Source: Chromatiaceae bacterium
GTDB taxonomy: Bacteria; Pseudomonadota; Gammaproteobacteria; Chromatiales; Chromatiaceae
Direction of reading: 5' to 3'
DNA: 64,000 nucleotides
Assembly (NCBI GenBank): GCA_024235255.1
Contig: JACKMT010000004.1
Coordinates: 496,001 to 560,000 of the forward strand
This document shows positions 31,418 through 40,586 of this stretch, in pieces. Each line of letters opens with the position of its first letter. The stretch's first letter is position 1. The position numbers were made by a program, and so were the translations under genes. Below the pieces are notes generated by a model, which was given only the letters and a program-made list of their open reading frames with translations, had not been told where the DNA came from and made no database searches.

Positions 31418-32656
31418 ATGCATATACATCCTATTACGCATCTGCTCATCGTCGTGTTGACTGTGCTTTTCTTCCCCGTGGGTCAGGCAGCCGCAAAGAG
31501 CGCTGCGATCCATGTCGAGACGCCGCAGCCAAAACGTTTTCAAGTGCAGGGAGAGCAGATCGTCGACCGTACCACCGGTGCACGGCTCTTCCTGCGGGGG
31601 ATCGGCTACTCCCCCTATCTGCCGGGCGAGACTCCGCAACGGGGAGCAGCTCCCGGCGACGACGGCCGCTACACCACTCAGCTAAAAACCATAGTGGATT
31701 TAGGCGCGAACTATCTGCACCTCTTCCCGCTGCGGATGCCGCCGGGATTTTTCACTGCCCTGGATGCGACCAACCTGGTGTATGGCCAGGATATCTGGAT
31801 CGATCCCTTTGCCGCCGACATCCTCGACGAGGCGTATCAGGCCAAGAGTCTGCAGACGATCAAATCCGTGATAGATCATACCTACGCCAGCGGGCGGCCG
31901 GATCGCCTTCTACTCTTCTCTATTGGCGATGAGCTGCAGGCGGAGACGGTGGTGCTCACGAATCAACGGCATCCGACTGTGCGGGACTTTCAGGGCAAGC
32001 ACCTGAGCGTCACCGGCCGCACGCCGAGCGAGGTGGCCCTGGCCCGCCTCATCGACGCGGCCATGGAGTACGAGCTGCAGCGCTACGGTCAGCGCCACCT
32101 CTATTGCCACACCAGCTGGTCCCACATCGGCCCGCTCGCGGACCGGCCCGACCTCGACCTGCCGCGGGAGCATGTGCTGAACCCCGACATGGGTGACCTG
32201 GTGTGTCTCAATCTCTACAGCTATGGCCGCGGGGTTGTCAGCTCGCCGCCGGGCTCGGCAACCGGAACCGCCTACCAGGGCTACCTGGAGGAGCTGGCGT
32301 CGGCGGCAGACCGGCCCATCCTGATCACCCAGGTCGGCATGTCCAGCTCGCCGGTGATGCCGAAGCCCGAAATCAAGCACTACGGCGGAAACACGCCGGA
32401 GCAGATCGCCGCAGTGCTCCGCTCCGTCTGGCGCGACATACGCACCGCCCGCGGCCGCGAGGTGTTCTGCGGCATCGCCTTCTTCGAGCTCCACGACGAG
32501 TGGTGGAAGATCGGTTGGGTGCCCGGCGATGAAAACACCCACGAGCCGGAGGACCCGGAGGAGTGGTTTGGGATCTACGCCATCGGCGAAGGCAACGTAC
32601 TGATCCCGAAAGGTGAGCTGCCCGCTACCGTCCGGTCACTCTTCAGCCAGCCATGA
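31418..32656 (+). CDS. Exported glycoside hydrolase-like TIM-barrel protein
   Basis: A 412-aa exported protein with signal peptide (residues 1-27, ending VGQAAAKS). RTTGARLFLRGIGYSPYLP, IVDLGANYLHLF, then LLLFSIGDELQAE and DRPILITQVGMSS have the strand order of a clan GH-A glucanase or glucanosyltransferase (GH72/GH5/GH2-like). The acid/base Glu may be that of GDEL, but the usual nucleophile Glu position reads ITQVG, with Gln, so catalysis is doubtful or the residue is elsewhere (FFELHDEWWK). It overlaps the next gene (ATGA), so the pair works together, probably on a periplasmic glucan. Exact family uncertain. Confidence 0.65.
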   Translation: MHIHPITHLLIVVLTVLFFPVGQAAAKSAAIHVETPQPKRFQVQGEQIVDRTTGARLFLRGIGYSPYLPGETPQRGAAPGDDGRYTTQLKTIVDLGANYLHLFPLRMPPGFFTALDATNLVYGQDIWIDPFAADILDEAYQAKSLQTIKSVIDHTYASGRPDRLLLFSIGDELQAETVVLTNQRHPTVRDFQGKHLSVTGRTPSEVALARLIDAAMEYELQRYGQRHLYCHTSWSHIGPLADRPDLDLPREHVLNPDMGDLVCLNLYSYGRGVVSSPPGSATGTAYQGYLEELASAADRPILITQVGMSSSPVMPKPEIKHYGGNTPEQIAAVLRSVWRDIRTARGREVFCGIAFFELHDEWWKIGWVPGDENTHEPEDPEEWFGIYAIGEGNVLIPKGELPATVRSLFSQP

Positions 32657-34788
32657 GATCTCTCATCTCCAAGTCTCGCGCCAGGCAACCGATAGCACTG
32701 GTCGGTCTGTTCCTGGTCTGCTTCATACCTTTGGTTTGGCGACTCGCCACGCAAGACCAAGCCAATGCTGCTGGTCCATTGTCTGACGCCGTGTTCGGCC
32801 TCCTGTTGTTCGTGCTGGCGTACGGCAGTCCGCACTGGCTGCGCCTGTTGCTGGTACTGATCTGGGCTTCGGTTCAAGCCGGTTCCCAGGAGCTGTTGCT
32901 GGCCATGCAGCGACTGCCCGGTTGGAGCGACCTGCGCTACCTGGCCGATGCCGATTTCGTCGGCAACACCACCGCCGGCTTCAACCTCTCTGCGCCGCTG
33001 CTGTTCTGGAGTCTGTTGGCGGCATCTGCTCTGGTTGCGCTGCTGCCGCTCGCCCGTCTCCGATCCCGCTATCTGGCGGGAGGCCTGGTGTTGGCGACGG
33101 CGCTGCTGCTGCTGCAGGGGCGGCTCAGTGCGGCGCACGACGGGGACAGTGTGGCCTCGCGCTACAACGCGCTGCATTGGCTCCTGGTGGATGCCATCGC
33201 CACGCGCCTCGACGGCGGCAACCCGGGTGATCTGCCGCTCGGCTTGGCGCGGCTGGACCTGGACGGCCGCCGGTTGTTGGGCGCCGGCGGCGCGAAGAAC
33301 GTACTGATCGTCGCGCTCGAGGGCATGCCGGGCCTGTACTATCCCGAGATCGGGCGCGCCATGGGGATGGAGCCAACGGAAGTCGCTATGCCCCTGCTGG
33401 CCAAGGCCACCCCGGATGCCATGTTGATACCGGACTTCGTCGATCACAGCCACCAGACCATCCGCGGCCTCTACGCGCTGTTGTGCGGCGATTTCAGCAA
33501 GCTCTCTTTCGACACCCCCAAGGCGGTCGAGCTGCAGGCCCATCCGGAACGTGCCGCGGCTTGTCTGCCGGCCCAGATGGCCCGCCGGGGCTGGCAGACC
33601 CACTATTTGCAGGCCGCCGGCTTGATGTTCATGGCCAAAGACCGGCTGATGCCGGTTATGGGTTTTCAGCAGGTGCACGGCAGCGAATGGTTCAAGGAGA
33701 TGAACCCCTACCGCTTTGAATGGGGCGTGATCGACTCGCTCTTCTTCGAAGGCGCGCGACGCTACATTGCCGATCTACAGCAGCGCGGCCAGCCCTGGAT
33801 GCTGACCTTGCTCACCGTCGGCACGCATCAGCCCTATGCCCTGCCGGACGAGATCGCCGCCCAGTATCCGAGCCGCAAGCAGGCGATCGTAGCCCTGCTC
33901 GACCAGGCCGTCAGCGCCTTTATCGACAATCTGCGCCGGGATGGCGTTTTGGCGGACACTTTGGTGCTGGTCACCTCGGACGAATCGCACGGCTCCGATT
34001 TGGCGGAATGGGTCAGCAGTTGGGGTCTGGGTGTCGTACTTGCGCCGGAGCAGGAAAAACTGCCGCGGTTAAAGCAGGGCGGCTACGGCATGGTGGACGT
34101 CACCGCCTCATTGCTTGACTACTTCGGCTTGCCAGTGCCTCGCAGCATCGTCGGCCGCAGCTTCTTCCGCGATTACGACATGCCCCGGGAGATGGTCTCC
34201 TACACCGCCTCCAAACTCCGCTGGCACACCAGTGAGGGGCTGCGCTACGAATGCGCCCGCGACGGCCGCTGTCGGGTCGGCCAGGCCGGCAGCCTGCTCG
34301 GCACACCACGCGCAGAACTCATGCAAGACCAGGGAGGTGACGGCACCCGCCTCTTCAGCATCGCCGCGACGCTGGATGACAAGCTCAAGAGCCACGAGCG
34401 CAGCAGGGTGCTGGATTTCGCCAACGGTGAGATTCGAGAGCTGAACGAGAAGGTCACCAACGAGTGGTCAGAGAACCTGGTGGGTGCTCAGTATCTGGAT
34501 TTTCCGGCGAACTCGCAGGTGCGGGTGTCGGTGCGGGTTAAGGTAATGCACTCTTCGGATGCCGGCGTGCAGCTGCAGCTGAAGTTCAAGCAGTGGGAGC
34601 ACAATATCGAGAACATCCCGCACGACGGCTTTCCGCTGCTGCATACCAATGAGGAAGGCCGGCTGGATTTCTCTTTCGACATCCTCGAGGCGCGCCAATC
34701 TTTCTCCTTCCACCTGCTCGGCGTAGGCAAGGACGCGGCGGTGAAGTTGGAGGAGTTCAGGGTGCGGATCGATGCCAAGAGCGGGTGA
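32653..34788 (+). CDS. LTA synthase-family sulfatase-fold phosphotransferase with extra C-terminal domain
   Basis: A 711-aa membrane enzyme. Four to five hydrophobic segments lie in residues 1-170, followed by a periplasmic alkaline-phosphatase/sulfatase fold: NVLIVALEGMPGLYYPE (~216, metal ligand), SHQTIRGLYALLCG (nucleophile Thr region), TVGTHQPYALPDE and VTSDESHGSDLAEW (~442, metal ligands). Family members move phosphoglycerol or phosphoethanolamine from lipids to glucans or polymers (LtaS, OpgB). Residues ~590-711 form an added beta-rich domain (VSVRVKVMHSSDAGVQLQLK), perhaps carbohydrate-binding. Coupling with the glycosidase-like gene points to decoration of an exported glucan; this is inference. 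Confidence 0.85.
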   Translation: MRSLISKSRARQPIALVGLFLVCFIPLVWRLATQDQANAAGPLSDAVFGLLLFVLAYGSPHWLRLLLVLIWASVQAGSQELLLAMQRLPGWSDLRYLADADFVGNTTAGFNLSAPLLFWSLLAASALVALLPLARLRSRYLAGGLVLATALLLLQGRLSAAHDGDSVASRYNALHWLLVDAIATRLDGGNPGDLPLGLARLDLDGRRLLGAGGAKNVLIVALEGMPGLYYPEIGRAMGMEPTEVAMPLLAKATPDAMLIPDFVDHSHQTIRGLYALLCGDFSKLSFDTPKAVELQAHPERAAACLPAQMARRGWQTHYLQAAGLMFMAKDRLMPVMGFQQVHGSEWFKEMNPYRFEWGVIDSLFFEGARRYIADLQQRGQPWMLTLLTVGTHQPYALPDEIAAQYPSRKQAIVALLDQAVSAFIDNLRRDGVLADTLVLVTSDESHGSDLAEWVSSWGLGVVLAPEQEKLPRLKQGGYGMVDVTASLLDYFGLPVPRSIVGRSFFRDYDMPREMVSYTASKLRWHTSEGLRYECARDGRCRVGQAGSLLGTPRAELMQDQGGDGTRLFSIAATLDDKLKSHERSRVLDFANGEIRELNEKVTNEWSENLVGAQYLDFPANSQVRVSVRVKVMHSSDAGVQLQLKFKQWEHNIENIPHDGFPLLHTNEEGRLDFSFDILEARQSFSFHLLGVGKDAAVKLEEFRVRIDAKSG

Positions 34789-34852
34789 TGCATAATGGGG
34801 TCAAGCATCTAAAGGGCCGACTAAAACAGGGAATCTTTGTTTCACAGGCTGA

Positions 34853-35161
34853 TCAACGGGTGCGCTGATTGTTTCCTGGAAGCACCTGCTGCATCATTCC
34901 AGCCGGATTCCATTGCTTGAATTGTTCGCTGCCCTGACTGAAAGCCCGACCCATGCCATCGATGCTCTTTTCCATGCGCAGTATGGAGTCGTTCATGCTG
35001 CGCATACTCACGTTCATATCCCTGACATCCTGTGACATGGCGGACATATAACCGGTCATTTCACGCATCGATCCGCTGATATCGAACATCAGTTTAAGAA
35101 ACAGGAGCATGATGATCGTTGCACCAATGAATAATGTGGCTTGTATCTGTTTGCTGGTCAT
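34853..35161 (-). CDS. Small membrane-anchored coiled-coil protein
   Basis: A 102-aa protein with one N-terminal transmembrane helix (ATLFIGATIIMLLFLKLMF) followed by a Met-rich heptad stretch (MSAMSQDVRDMNVSMRSMND) predicted as coiled coil, ending in a disordered tail. It resembles short membrane-bound methyl-accepting-like or scaffold stubs, but no family is assigned. It is divergent from the heme c gene and convergent with the phosphotransferase gene. Confidence 0.6.
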   Translation of the reverse strand: MTSKQIQATLFIGATIIMLLFLKLMFDISGSMREMTGYMSAMSQDVRDMNVSMRSMNDSILRMEKSIDGMGRAFSQGSEQFKQWNPAGMMQQVLPGNNQRTR

Positions 35162-35294
35162 TTCTTATTGAAGTCATCCATCAGTAAACTGACTTGGGGA
35201 AATTTTAGCAGATCTTTGTGGTTTCCAGAGTGTAAGGCATCCTGGCCCTGCTATACTGCCGCTTGAATTTTTTACTGCTTTCAAAGGTGAATAA

Positions 35295-35744
35295 ATGACC
35301 AAGCCTACTGCCGTTCTAGTTGTTATTGCTGCCGTGTTTTCAGTCCCAGGTTTTGCGGCTGATACCGATAGCCGCCAGTTCGTGGAGATGCCGCCGGAAG
35401 CGCGTGCCACGCTGCGCGCCGAGATGCTCGACAACCAGTTGGCGCTGCATTCAATTATCAGTGCCTTGGCCGCACTCAATTTCACCGAAGCCGGCGATAT
35501 TGCTGAAAAACAACTCGGTATTTCAGCAATGGGAAATAATCGCAAGCTGCCGCAGAATGCACGGCCCGGCATGTACATGCCGGAGGAGATGCATGCTATC
35601 GGGCGCGGCAGTCACGTCGCCGCCAGCGATTTTGCCAAGTTGGCCAAAGCTGCAAAACCCGCCGATCTGCCCAAATTGCTGACTGCACTTCAGACAATGA
35701 CCGGTGCATGCATCGCCTGCCACCGCAGTTATCGCACGCAATAA
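35295..35744 (+). CDS. Periplasmic c-type cytochrome-like protein
   Basis: A 149-aa protein with a signal peptide (residues 1-21, ending PGFAADT) and a single heme-binding CIACH motif (residues ~139-143) near the C-terminus, followed by RSYR. A C-terminal CxxCH after a four-helix-like protein is the pattern of cytochrome c' / class II cytochromes. Electron transfer or gas binding in the periplasm is likely; the partner is unknown. The gene stands alone, AAAGGTG precedes the ATG, and a repeat element follows. Confidence 0.8.
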   Translation: MTKPTAVLVVIAAVFSVPGFAADTDSRQFVEMPPEARATLRAEMLDNQLALHSIISALAALNFTEAGDIAEKQLGISAMGNNRKLPQNARPGMYMPEEMHAIGRGSHVAASDFAKLAKAAKPADLPKLLTALQTMTGACIACHRSYRTQ

Positions 35745-35876
35745 ACATCTTCACCCACTGTTAAATCCTGAATGCGGCGCGGTGCATGGAGAGTCACGGG
35801 ACAGGCTCCGCTGTCATCGTTCACGACTCGAATGGCACTTACTTAAGCTGAAATTTCCGGAAAAACCAATTAATTC

Positions 35877-35956
35877 GTCATTCCGGCGCAGGCCGGAATC
35901 CAGAGAATTGGCCGCCATTTGACAATTATGGATCCCGGCATTCGCCGGGATGACGA
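35877..35956. repeat. Paired inverted repeats, REP/MITE-like
   Basis: The unit starts CGTCATTCCGGCGCAGGCCG and ends CGGCATTCGCCGGGATGACG, so the outer 12 bp (CGTCATTCCGGC / GCCGGGATGACG) pair with one mismatch. Each end also contains its own small GC hairpin (CCGGCGCAGGCCGG; CCCGGCATTCGCCGGG). This layout is a common dispersed non-coding repeat of proteobacteria. It lies after the cytochrome gene, before a convergent lipoprotein gene. Confidence 0.75.
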
Positions 35957-35967
35957 GAATAAAATTC

Positions 35968-36483
35968 CTATTTAAGTACCATTTGTTCACGACTCCTTTC
36001 TTCGTTCCTGGCCCACTTCCGTTGCTTGTCCGGCAACTGCTCTCTTCGCTTCGTTCCTGACTCTCTGCTTTGTTTGTCTGGCAACCGGTCTTGCCGCTCC
36101 TGCTTCAGGCGGGCACCCTTTTTTTTGCCTTCAGGAGGCTTTGCATCATGCCGGTCTTCCTGTCTGTGTTCGCGGTGATGGTGGTAGGGTTCTGTCTCCT
36201 TAATGACCAGCTGGCGGCGTACCCGCTGATCCAAGTAGGTCTGCTTAGGTAAATGCCGGCTGCGTATCCATTGATTGTCATTACGGTAGTAGTAATTACC
36301 TGAATAGATGTGAAAATAGACATCGCTATTCGGGTAGTAGAAATAATCATCCTGATTAAATGGGTGCGAATAGTGCGAGTGAACTGAATACGGGTGGTCG
36401 GCGCGGTGCGGTGCAGAGTTGCAAGCGACCATACTTGATAAAACCACCGGGACTAGCAGGGCGAGAGTAAACTTTTTATGCAT
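35968..36483 (-). CDS. Hypothetical lipoprotein, His- and Lys/Arg-rich
   Basis: A 171-aa protein starting at the ATG at 36483, chosen because GAGGAG lies 6 nt upstream. It opens with a lipoprotein signal (LALLVPVVLSSMVAC, Cys at residue 21). The mature N-terminal half is rich in Tyr and His (DYFYYPNSDVYFHIYSGNYY), and the C-terminal half is highly basic and repetitive (LPDKQ occurs twice) and likely disordered. No family named. The histidines might bind metal, but nothing shows it. Confidence 0.65.
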   Translation of the reverse strand: MHKKFTLALLVPVVLSSMVACNSAPHRADHPYSVHSHYSHPFNQDDYFYYPNSDVYFHIYSGNYYYRNDNQWIRSRHLPKQTYLDQRVRRQLVIKETEPYHHHREHRQEDRHDAKPPEGKKKGARLKQERQDRLPDKQSRESGTKRREQLPDKQRKWARNEERSREQMVLK

Positions 36484-36643
36484 GATGAACTCCTCTGTGA
36501 TCTTAGGTTTCATCATAGGAGTAGGTTACTGAACCAAAGCTGAATCTCCTCCGTTGATTAAAGGTTCCGGTGACAAATGCCAATGCAAACGATTCACATC
36601 AGCCGCCAATCCCTTTGACCCCCTTTGAACTAATCGGATAAAG

Positions 36644-37174
36644 ATGAAGATCTACGCCCTGCGTCACGGTCATACCAACTACAATCAGCTGGAACTCTGC
36701 AACGGCGATCCTGCCGTAGATGTGCATCTGACCCCGCAAGGGATCGCACAGGCGGAAGCCGCGGCCGACCTGCTGCAAGATGTTCCCATCGAGCACATCT
36801 TCGTTTCTCAGCTGCCGCGCACCAGGCAGACCGCCGAGATCATCAATCGCCGTCTGCATGTGGCGATTGAGGCCCACGCCGCCCTCAACGATATTCTCAC
36901 CGGCTGCGAGGGCCTTCCCGTAGAGACCTATGTAGCCAGAATCGCCGCGGACCGGCTGCGGACGCGTCCACCGGATGGCGAGTCCCTGTTGGAGTTCCGC
37001 GCGCGTGTGCTGAGCTTCCTGCCGGTCTTGGAGCAGCTGCGCTGCCACACCGTCGCTCTGGTCACGCATGAGGAGACGCTGCGGGTACTTTATGGATATT
37101 TCCATCAACTGGCGGTGGAGGAGCTGCCGGCGCTCGCTTTTCATAACTGCCAGATTCTGGCATTCGAAACCTGA
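36644..37174 (+). CDS. Histidine phosphatase (phosphoglycerate mutase-like)
   Basis: A 176-aa enzyme of the histidine phosphatase branch 1. ALRHGHTNYNQ (RHG, phospho-His, residue ~8) and VALVTHEETLRVLYGYF (second His) are clear, with SQLPRTRQTAEI as the conserved Arg region. Size and sequence suit a small phosphatase such as an alpha-ribazole, SixA-like or broad-specificity phosphatase, rather than a glycolytic mutase. No cobalamin genes are adjacent, so the substrate is open. It is transcribed away from the lipoprotein gene. Confidence 0.85.
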   Translation: MKIYALRHGHTNYNQLELCNGDPAVDVHLTPQGIAQAEAAADLLQDVPIEHIFVSQLPRTRQTAEIINRRLHVAIEAHAALNDILTGCEGLPVETYVARIAADRLRTRPPDGESLLEFRARVLSFLPVLEQLRCHTVALVTHEETLRVLYGYFHQLAVEELPALAFHNCQILAFET

Positions 37175-37580
37175 ACCCGATTTCTGATTACCAACCATCA
37201 CCGTTGTCGAGTTGGCTCTCCATGCAGTCGTTCCGGTGATTGGGTTTAAGGGATAGGGACTGCCATGATGGGCGAGATTCTCTGTCATGTGCAACCAGAT
37301 ACCTGCATGCTCAGGAATCGGCGGGCATACATCGGCCTCGACTATTTAGGCGTCGAACAGCTTCCAAGCTACAATTGACAGGTCACCGAGCAACTGGAGA
37401 AGCGCAACAAACAGGCGCATAGTGTCTATGGTCTAAAGGATCGGCTGCTTATTGGGACTGCTTTCGAGTCCTGGAAGTGCATGCAGCCTTGGCGTCGGTA
37501 AACGCCGAGATCAACAGTCGCAGGTTCGTGCCGACAATTGAGTGGTGATCAGCAAGTAGAGGCGCTGGGAAGCGGGTCGG
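37175..37580. other. Intergenic, possible decayed reading frame
   Basis: One frame gives a protein-like run from ATG 37265 (RAYIGLDYLGVEQLPSYN, a stop, then VTEQLEKRNKQAHSVYGLKD), which suggests a broken gene, but I do not recognise it. No promoter, repeat or RNA gene was identified. Confidence 0.3.
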
Positions 37581-39431
37581 ATGGCGGAATTAATTCCATC
37601 GCTCAATAGCTGTGTGGGCCGGATGCAGGCCGGGGAGCGGCGTTTTGCCTGGCGTTTGGGCAGTCATCTTGAAGACGACTACCTCTGCTGGTACGAACTC
37701 CCGGTCGGAAAGCGGCAGCGTTACTCGGATTTCATCATTCTGCACCCCAATCGCGGGCTGCTGCTGCTTGAAGTCAAAGACTGGAAACTCGATACGATTC
37801 ATGCAATTGACCGGGTATCGACGACGCTACTGACACCGCATGGATTGAAGGCGGTCAGCAATCCGCTGGAACAGGTGCGGCAATGCGCCTATCAGCTCAT
37901 CGACCGGCTGCAGAAAGATCCGCAGCTGGTCCATGCCGAAGGGCGGTACCTAGGCAACCTGGTATTTTCTTACGGTTACGGCGTGGTACTGAGCGGTATC
38001 ACCCGCAAGCAGTTCGAGGCGACTGATCTTGGCGAGGTTTTGCCGGAGCATCAGACGATCTGCAAGGATGAAATGGTCGAGTCCGTCGATCCGGAGGCTT
38101 TTCAGCAACGCCTCTGGAATATGTTCAATTTTCAGTTCTCCAAGCCGCTGACGCTGCCCCAGATCGACCGCATTCGCTGGCATCTGTTTCCCGAGGTGCG
38201 CATTAACGCAGGAGAGCAGCGCAGCCTGTTTCCTGATGAGCCCGACGAGCGCAGTCTGGATCAGCTTGTGCCGGATATCGTCAAGGTCATGGACATGCAA
38301 CAGGAGCTGCTGGCGCGCAGCCTTGGCGAAGGGCACCGGGTGATTCACGGCGTCGCCGGATCAGGCAAGACCCTGATCCTCGCTTATCGATGCCTCTATC
38401 TGGCGCGCCTGCTGCACAAACCGATCCTGGTGCTTTGCTACAACATCACGCTAGCGGCGCGTCTGCGCGAACTGATGGCCGAGCGCGGCGTGGGTGACAA
38501 GGTCAATGTGTACCATTTTCACGATTGGTGCGGCGAGCAGCTGCGGCTGTACCACGTGAACCGACCACCCTCCGGCGATCGCTATTTCGATCGGCTCGTC
38601 GAGGCCGTGATTGATGCTGCCGGGAAAGGGTACATCCCGCATGCACAGTACGGCGCCGTGATGATCGACGAGGGCCATGATTTCGAACCGGAGTGGTTGC
38701 AGCTGGTTGTCGGCATGGTGGACCCGGACACCAATAGTCTCCTGCTGCTATACGACGATGCGCAGTCGATCTACGCCAAAACGGCCCAGTTGGATTTCAG
38801 TCTGTCGTCGGTAGGGATACAGGCGCGCGGGCGGACCACCGTGCTGAAACTGAATTATCGAAACACCGATGAGATCCTGGCCTTCGCCTACCGGTTTGCC
38901 GGACGCTACCTGAAATCCGACGATAAGGATGACGACCATGTTCCCTTGATCGAGCCGCAGGCTGCCGGGCGTCATGGGCCTGCACCCGCCGTGAAGCTGT
39001 TGGCGAGCTACGCTGAGGAAGCGCGCTATATCGCGCACGTTTTCCGCCGGTTACACGAGGACCAGGCGGTCTCCTGGTCGGATATGTGCGTAACCTACCG
39101 CAGTAACTGGATGGGAGAGCATCTCAAAGCGGCTTTTACCGCGGCATCCATACCCTGCCGGTTGCTGAGCAGCGCCAAAGCGAAAAAGCAGCTTCGGCTC
39201 AATGAAGAATGTGTCAAGCTGATGACGATGCACAGCAGCAAGGGCCTCGAATTCCCCACCGTGGCGGTTTCCGGGGTAGGGAGTATGCCGTTGGAATCCA
39301 GTGAGCCCTTGGGCGAAGCCAAGCTCCTGTACGTGGCGATGACGCGGTCGACGGATAAGCTGTTGCTCACGAGTCACCGGCACAGCGAGTTCTTTGAGCA
39401 GCTCCAGCAGTCCACCTGTTCGGCAACATGA
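37581..39431 (+). CDS. NERD-domain UvrD-like helicase
   Basis: A 616-aa protein. The N-terminal ~130 residues are a nuclease-related domain (YSDFIILHPNRGLLLLEVKD, whose D...EVK resembles PD-(D/E)XK nucleases). A superfamily 1 helicase follows: GVAGSGKTLILAYR (Walker A, ~256), MIDEGHDFEPEW (Walker B, ~362), LKLNYRNTDEIL, TMHSSKGLEF and LLYVAMTRSTDKL (motif VI). It may work in DNA repair or in defence, as several NERD-helicases are found in defence islands. It stands alone, about 7.7 kb from the restriction island, flanked by decayed sequence. Confidence 0.9.
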   Translation: MAELIPSLNSCVGRMQAGERRFAWRLGSHLEDDYLCWYELPVGKRQRYSDFIILHPNRGLLLLEVKDWKLDTIHAIDRVSTTLLTPHGLKAVSNPLEQVRQCAYQLIDRLQKDPQLVHAEGRYLGNLVFSYGYGVVLSGITRKQFEATDLGEVLPEHQTICKDEMVESVDPEAFQQRLWNMFNFQFSKPLTLPQIDRIRWHLFPEVRINAGEQRSLFPDEPDERSLDQLVPDIVKVMDMQQELLARSLGEGHRVIHGVAGSGKTLILAYRCLYLARLLHKPILVLCYNITLAARLRELMAERGVGDKVNVYHFHDWCGEQLRLYHVNRPPSGDRYFDRLVEAVIDAAGKGYIPHAQYGAVMIDEGHDFEPEWLQLVVGMVDPDTNSLLLLYDDAQSIYAKTAQLDFSLSSVGIQARGRTTVLKLNYRNTDEILAFAYRFAGRYLKSDDKDDDHVPLIEPQAAGRHGPAPAVKLLASYAEEARYIAHVFRRLHEDQAVSWSDMCVTYRSNWMGEHLKAAFTAASIPCRLLSSAKAKKQLRLNEECVKLMTMHSSKGLEFPTVAVSGVGSMPLESSEPLGEAKLLYVAMTRSTDKLLLTSHRHSEFFEQLQQSTCSAT

Positions 39432-39695
39432 ATTGCGTTTTTTGAGTCCTAGCCCACCGCTGTTGTGGATATTTCCGGCCGCAGCGCTCCTAACACCACT
39501 GGAATTAAAATTCCCCCCAAGAAAAGTACAATTCTGGGTCAGAGCACAGTTTGAAATGTTGTGGAATAACCTTGCGTGCTACGGAGTCTGCCATTCTTTT
39601 ACCAGGCCCCACTGACCTAGGCAGTCTGTTTTCCTTTTCGTTTTAAGGTCCCGAATGGGGAAACTGTAAAGCCGTGGCTTCAGCCGATGGAGTGT
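39432..39695. other. Intergenic with remnants of transposon-type repeats
   Basis: ATTCTGGGTCAGAGCACAG near 39530 is a diverged copy of the TGGGGTCAGAGTAAA arms around 1683-1798, and GTAAAGCCGTGGCTTCAGCC near 39667 resembles ends of IS200/IS605-type elements. No transposase is present. The rest shows nothing recognisable. Confidence 0.35.
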
Positions 39696-40181
39696 TCATT
39701 CGTCGATCCCCATTACCTTGACCTGCGGAATTTGCGGGGTATCGAGTTCAGTTGAGCTCTTGGGCGGCATGACGGTCGCTTCACCGACGGTAACCGTTTC
39801 TCCGTTTTGATTGACTACCTTGCAATCGAGAATCACATAATGGCGTTTTTCAACCTTCTCTTTCACTGTGAGTATTGCCGTCAGGGTATCACCAATTCGT
39901 ACCGGTCTCTTGAAATTCAACTCCTGCGAAATATAGATACTACCCGGCCCAGGCATAACGATACCGATAACGGTGGAAATCAAACCGGCTGACCATATGC
40001 CATGTGCGATACGCGTTTCAAACATGGTGGTTGCAGCATAATCAGAGTCAAAGTGAACAGGATTGATATCCCCGCTGGTTTCGCCGAACAAGACGATATC
40101 TCTTTCAGTCAACTGCTTGGTAAACCGTCCTTCAGTGCCAATCTCTAGCTGTTCGTATGTCTGTGGTATTAATTTACTCAT
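39696..40181 (-). CDS. MaoC-like (R)-specific enoyl-CoA hydratase
   Basis: A 161-aa hot-dog-fold protein of the MaoC/PhaJ family. The hydratase 2 motif is visible: GETSGDINPVHFDSDYAATT, with the catalytic Asp, and RIAHGIWSAGL with the catalytic His. It hydrates trans-2-enoyl-CoA to (R)-3-hydroxyacyl-CoA and can feed polyhydroxyalkanoate synthesis from beta-oxidation. No phaC or fad genes are near. AAAGGGGTTTCAC precedes the ATG. The last ~20 residues are a nonstandard tail. Confidence 0.9.
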   Translation of the reverse strand: MSKLIPQTYEQLEIGTEGRFTKQLTERDIVLFGETSGDINPVHFDSDYAATTMFETRIAHGIWSAGLISTVIGIVMPGPGSIYISQELNFKRPVRIGDTLTAILTVKEKVEKRHYVILDCKVVNQNGETVTVGEATVMPPKSSTELDTPQIPQVKVMGIDE

Positions 40182-40366
40182 GTGAAACCCCTTTATAAAG
40201 CGTGGACTATCGGCTTGAAAAATTTCGAAAAGTCTTGCATTTCAAATTAACAACGGCCCGTTCTTACAACAGGCACCCTTTCTGCCAGACATAATAAAAC
40301 ATTATTGATGATAGCATTCTGTTGGGAAATGAGAGGGTTTGGTAACGATCTGCGTAGGATCCAGGG
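40182..40366. other. Upstream region of the MaoC gene
   Basis: AT-rich, with no recognisable gene; presumably holds the promoter of the minus-strand MaoC gene. The missing N-terminal part and antitoxin of the broken parE gene were looked for here and not found. Confidence 0.3.
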
Positions 40367-40530
40367 TTGAAGGAACTGCTGGAGATCGGTCTGCAAGAAT
40401 ATCGGGAAATTATTTTAAAACTTACCGCATCATTTACCGGGTCATGGCGGAAAATGTTTACGTCATGCCGATCAGCAACGGCCGCCGCGATATCCAGGCT
40501 TTGTTGCAGAGACGCCTGTTGCAGGCATGA
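40367..40530 (+). pseudogene. Truncated, frameshifted ParE/RelE-type toxin
   Basis: Two adjacent frames together give the C-terminal part of a ParE-family toxin: LKELLEIGLQEYREIILK, a frame change near 40423, then YRIIYRVMAENVYVMPISNG and RRDIQALLQRRLL. One missing base in the TTTTAAAACTTACC stretch explains the shift (REIIFKPYRIIYR is the usual sequence). The N-terminal half and any antitoxin gene are missing, so the system is dead. Confidence 0.72.
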
Positions 40531-40586
40531 ATTCCCACATACTGTTTTCACATTTGGTTGCTGATCAGCGTTTGCCGTTTTTCTTT

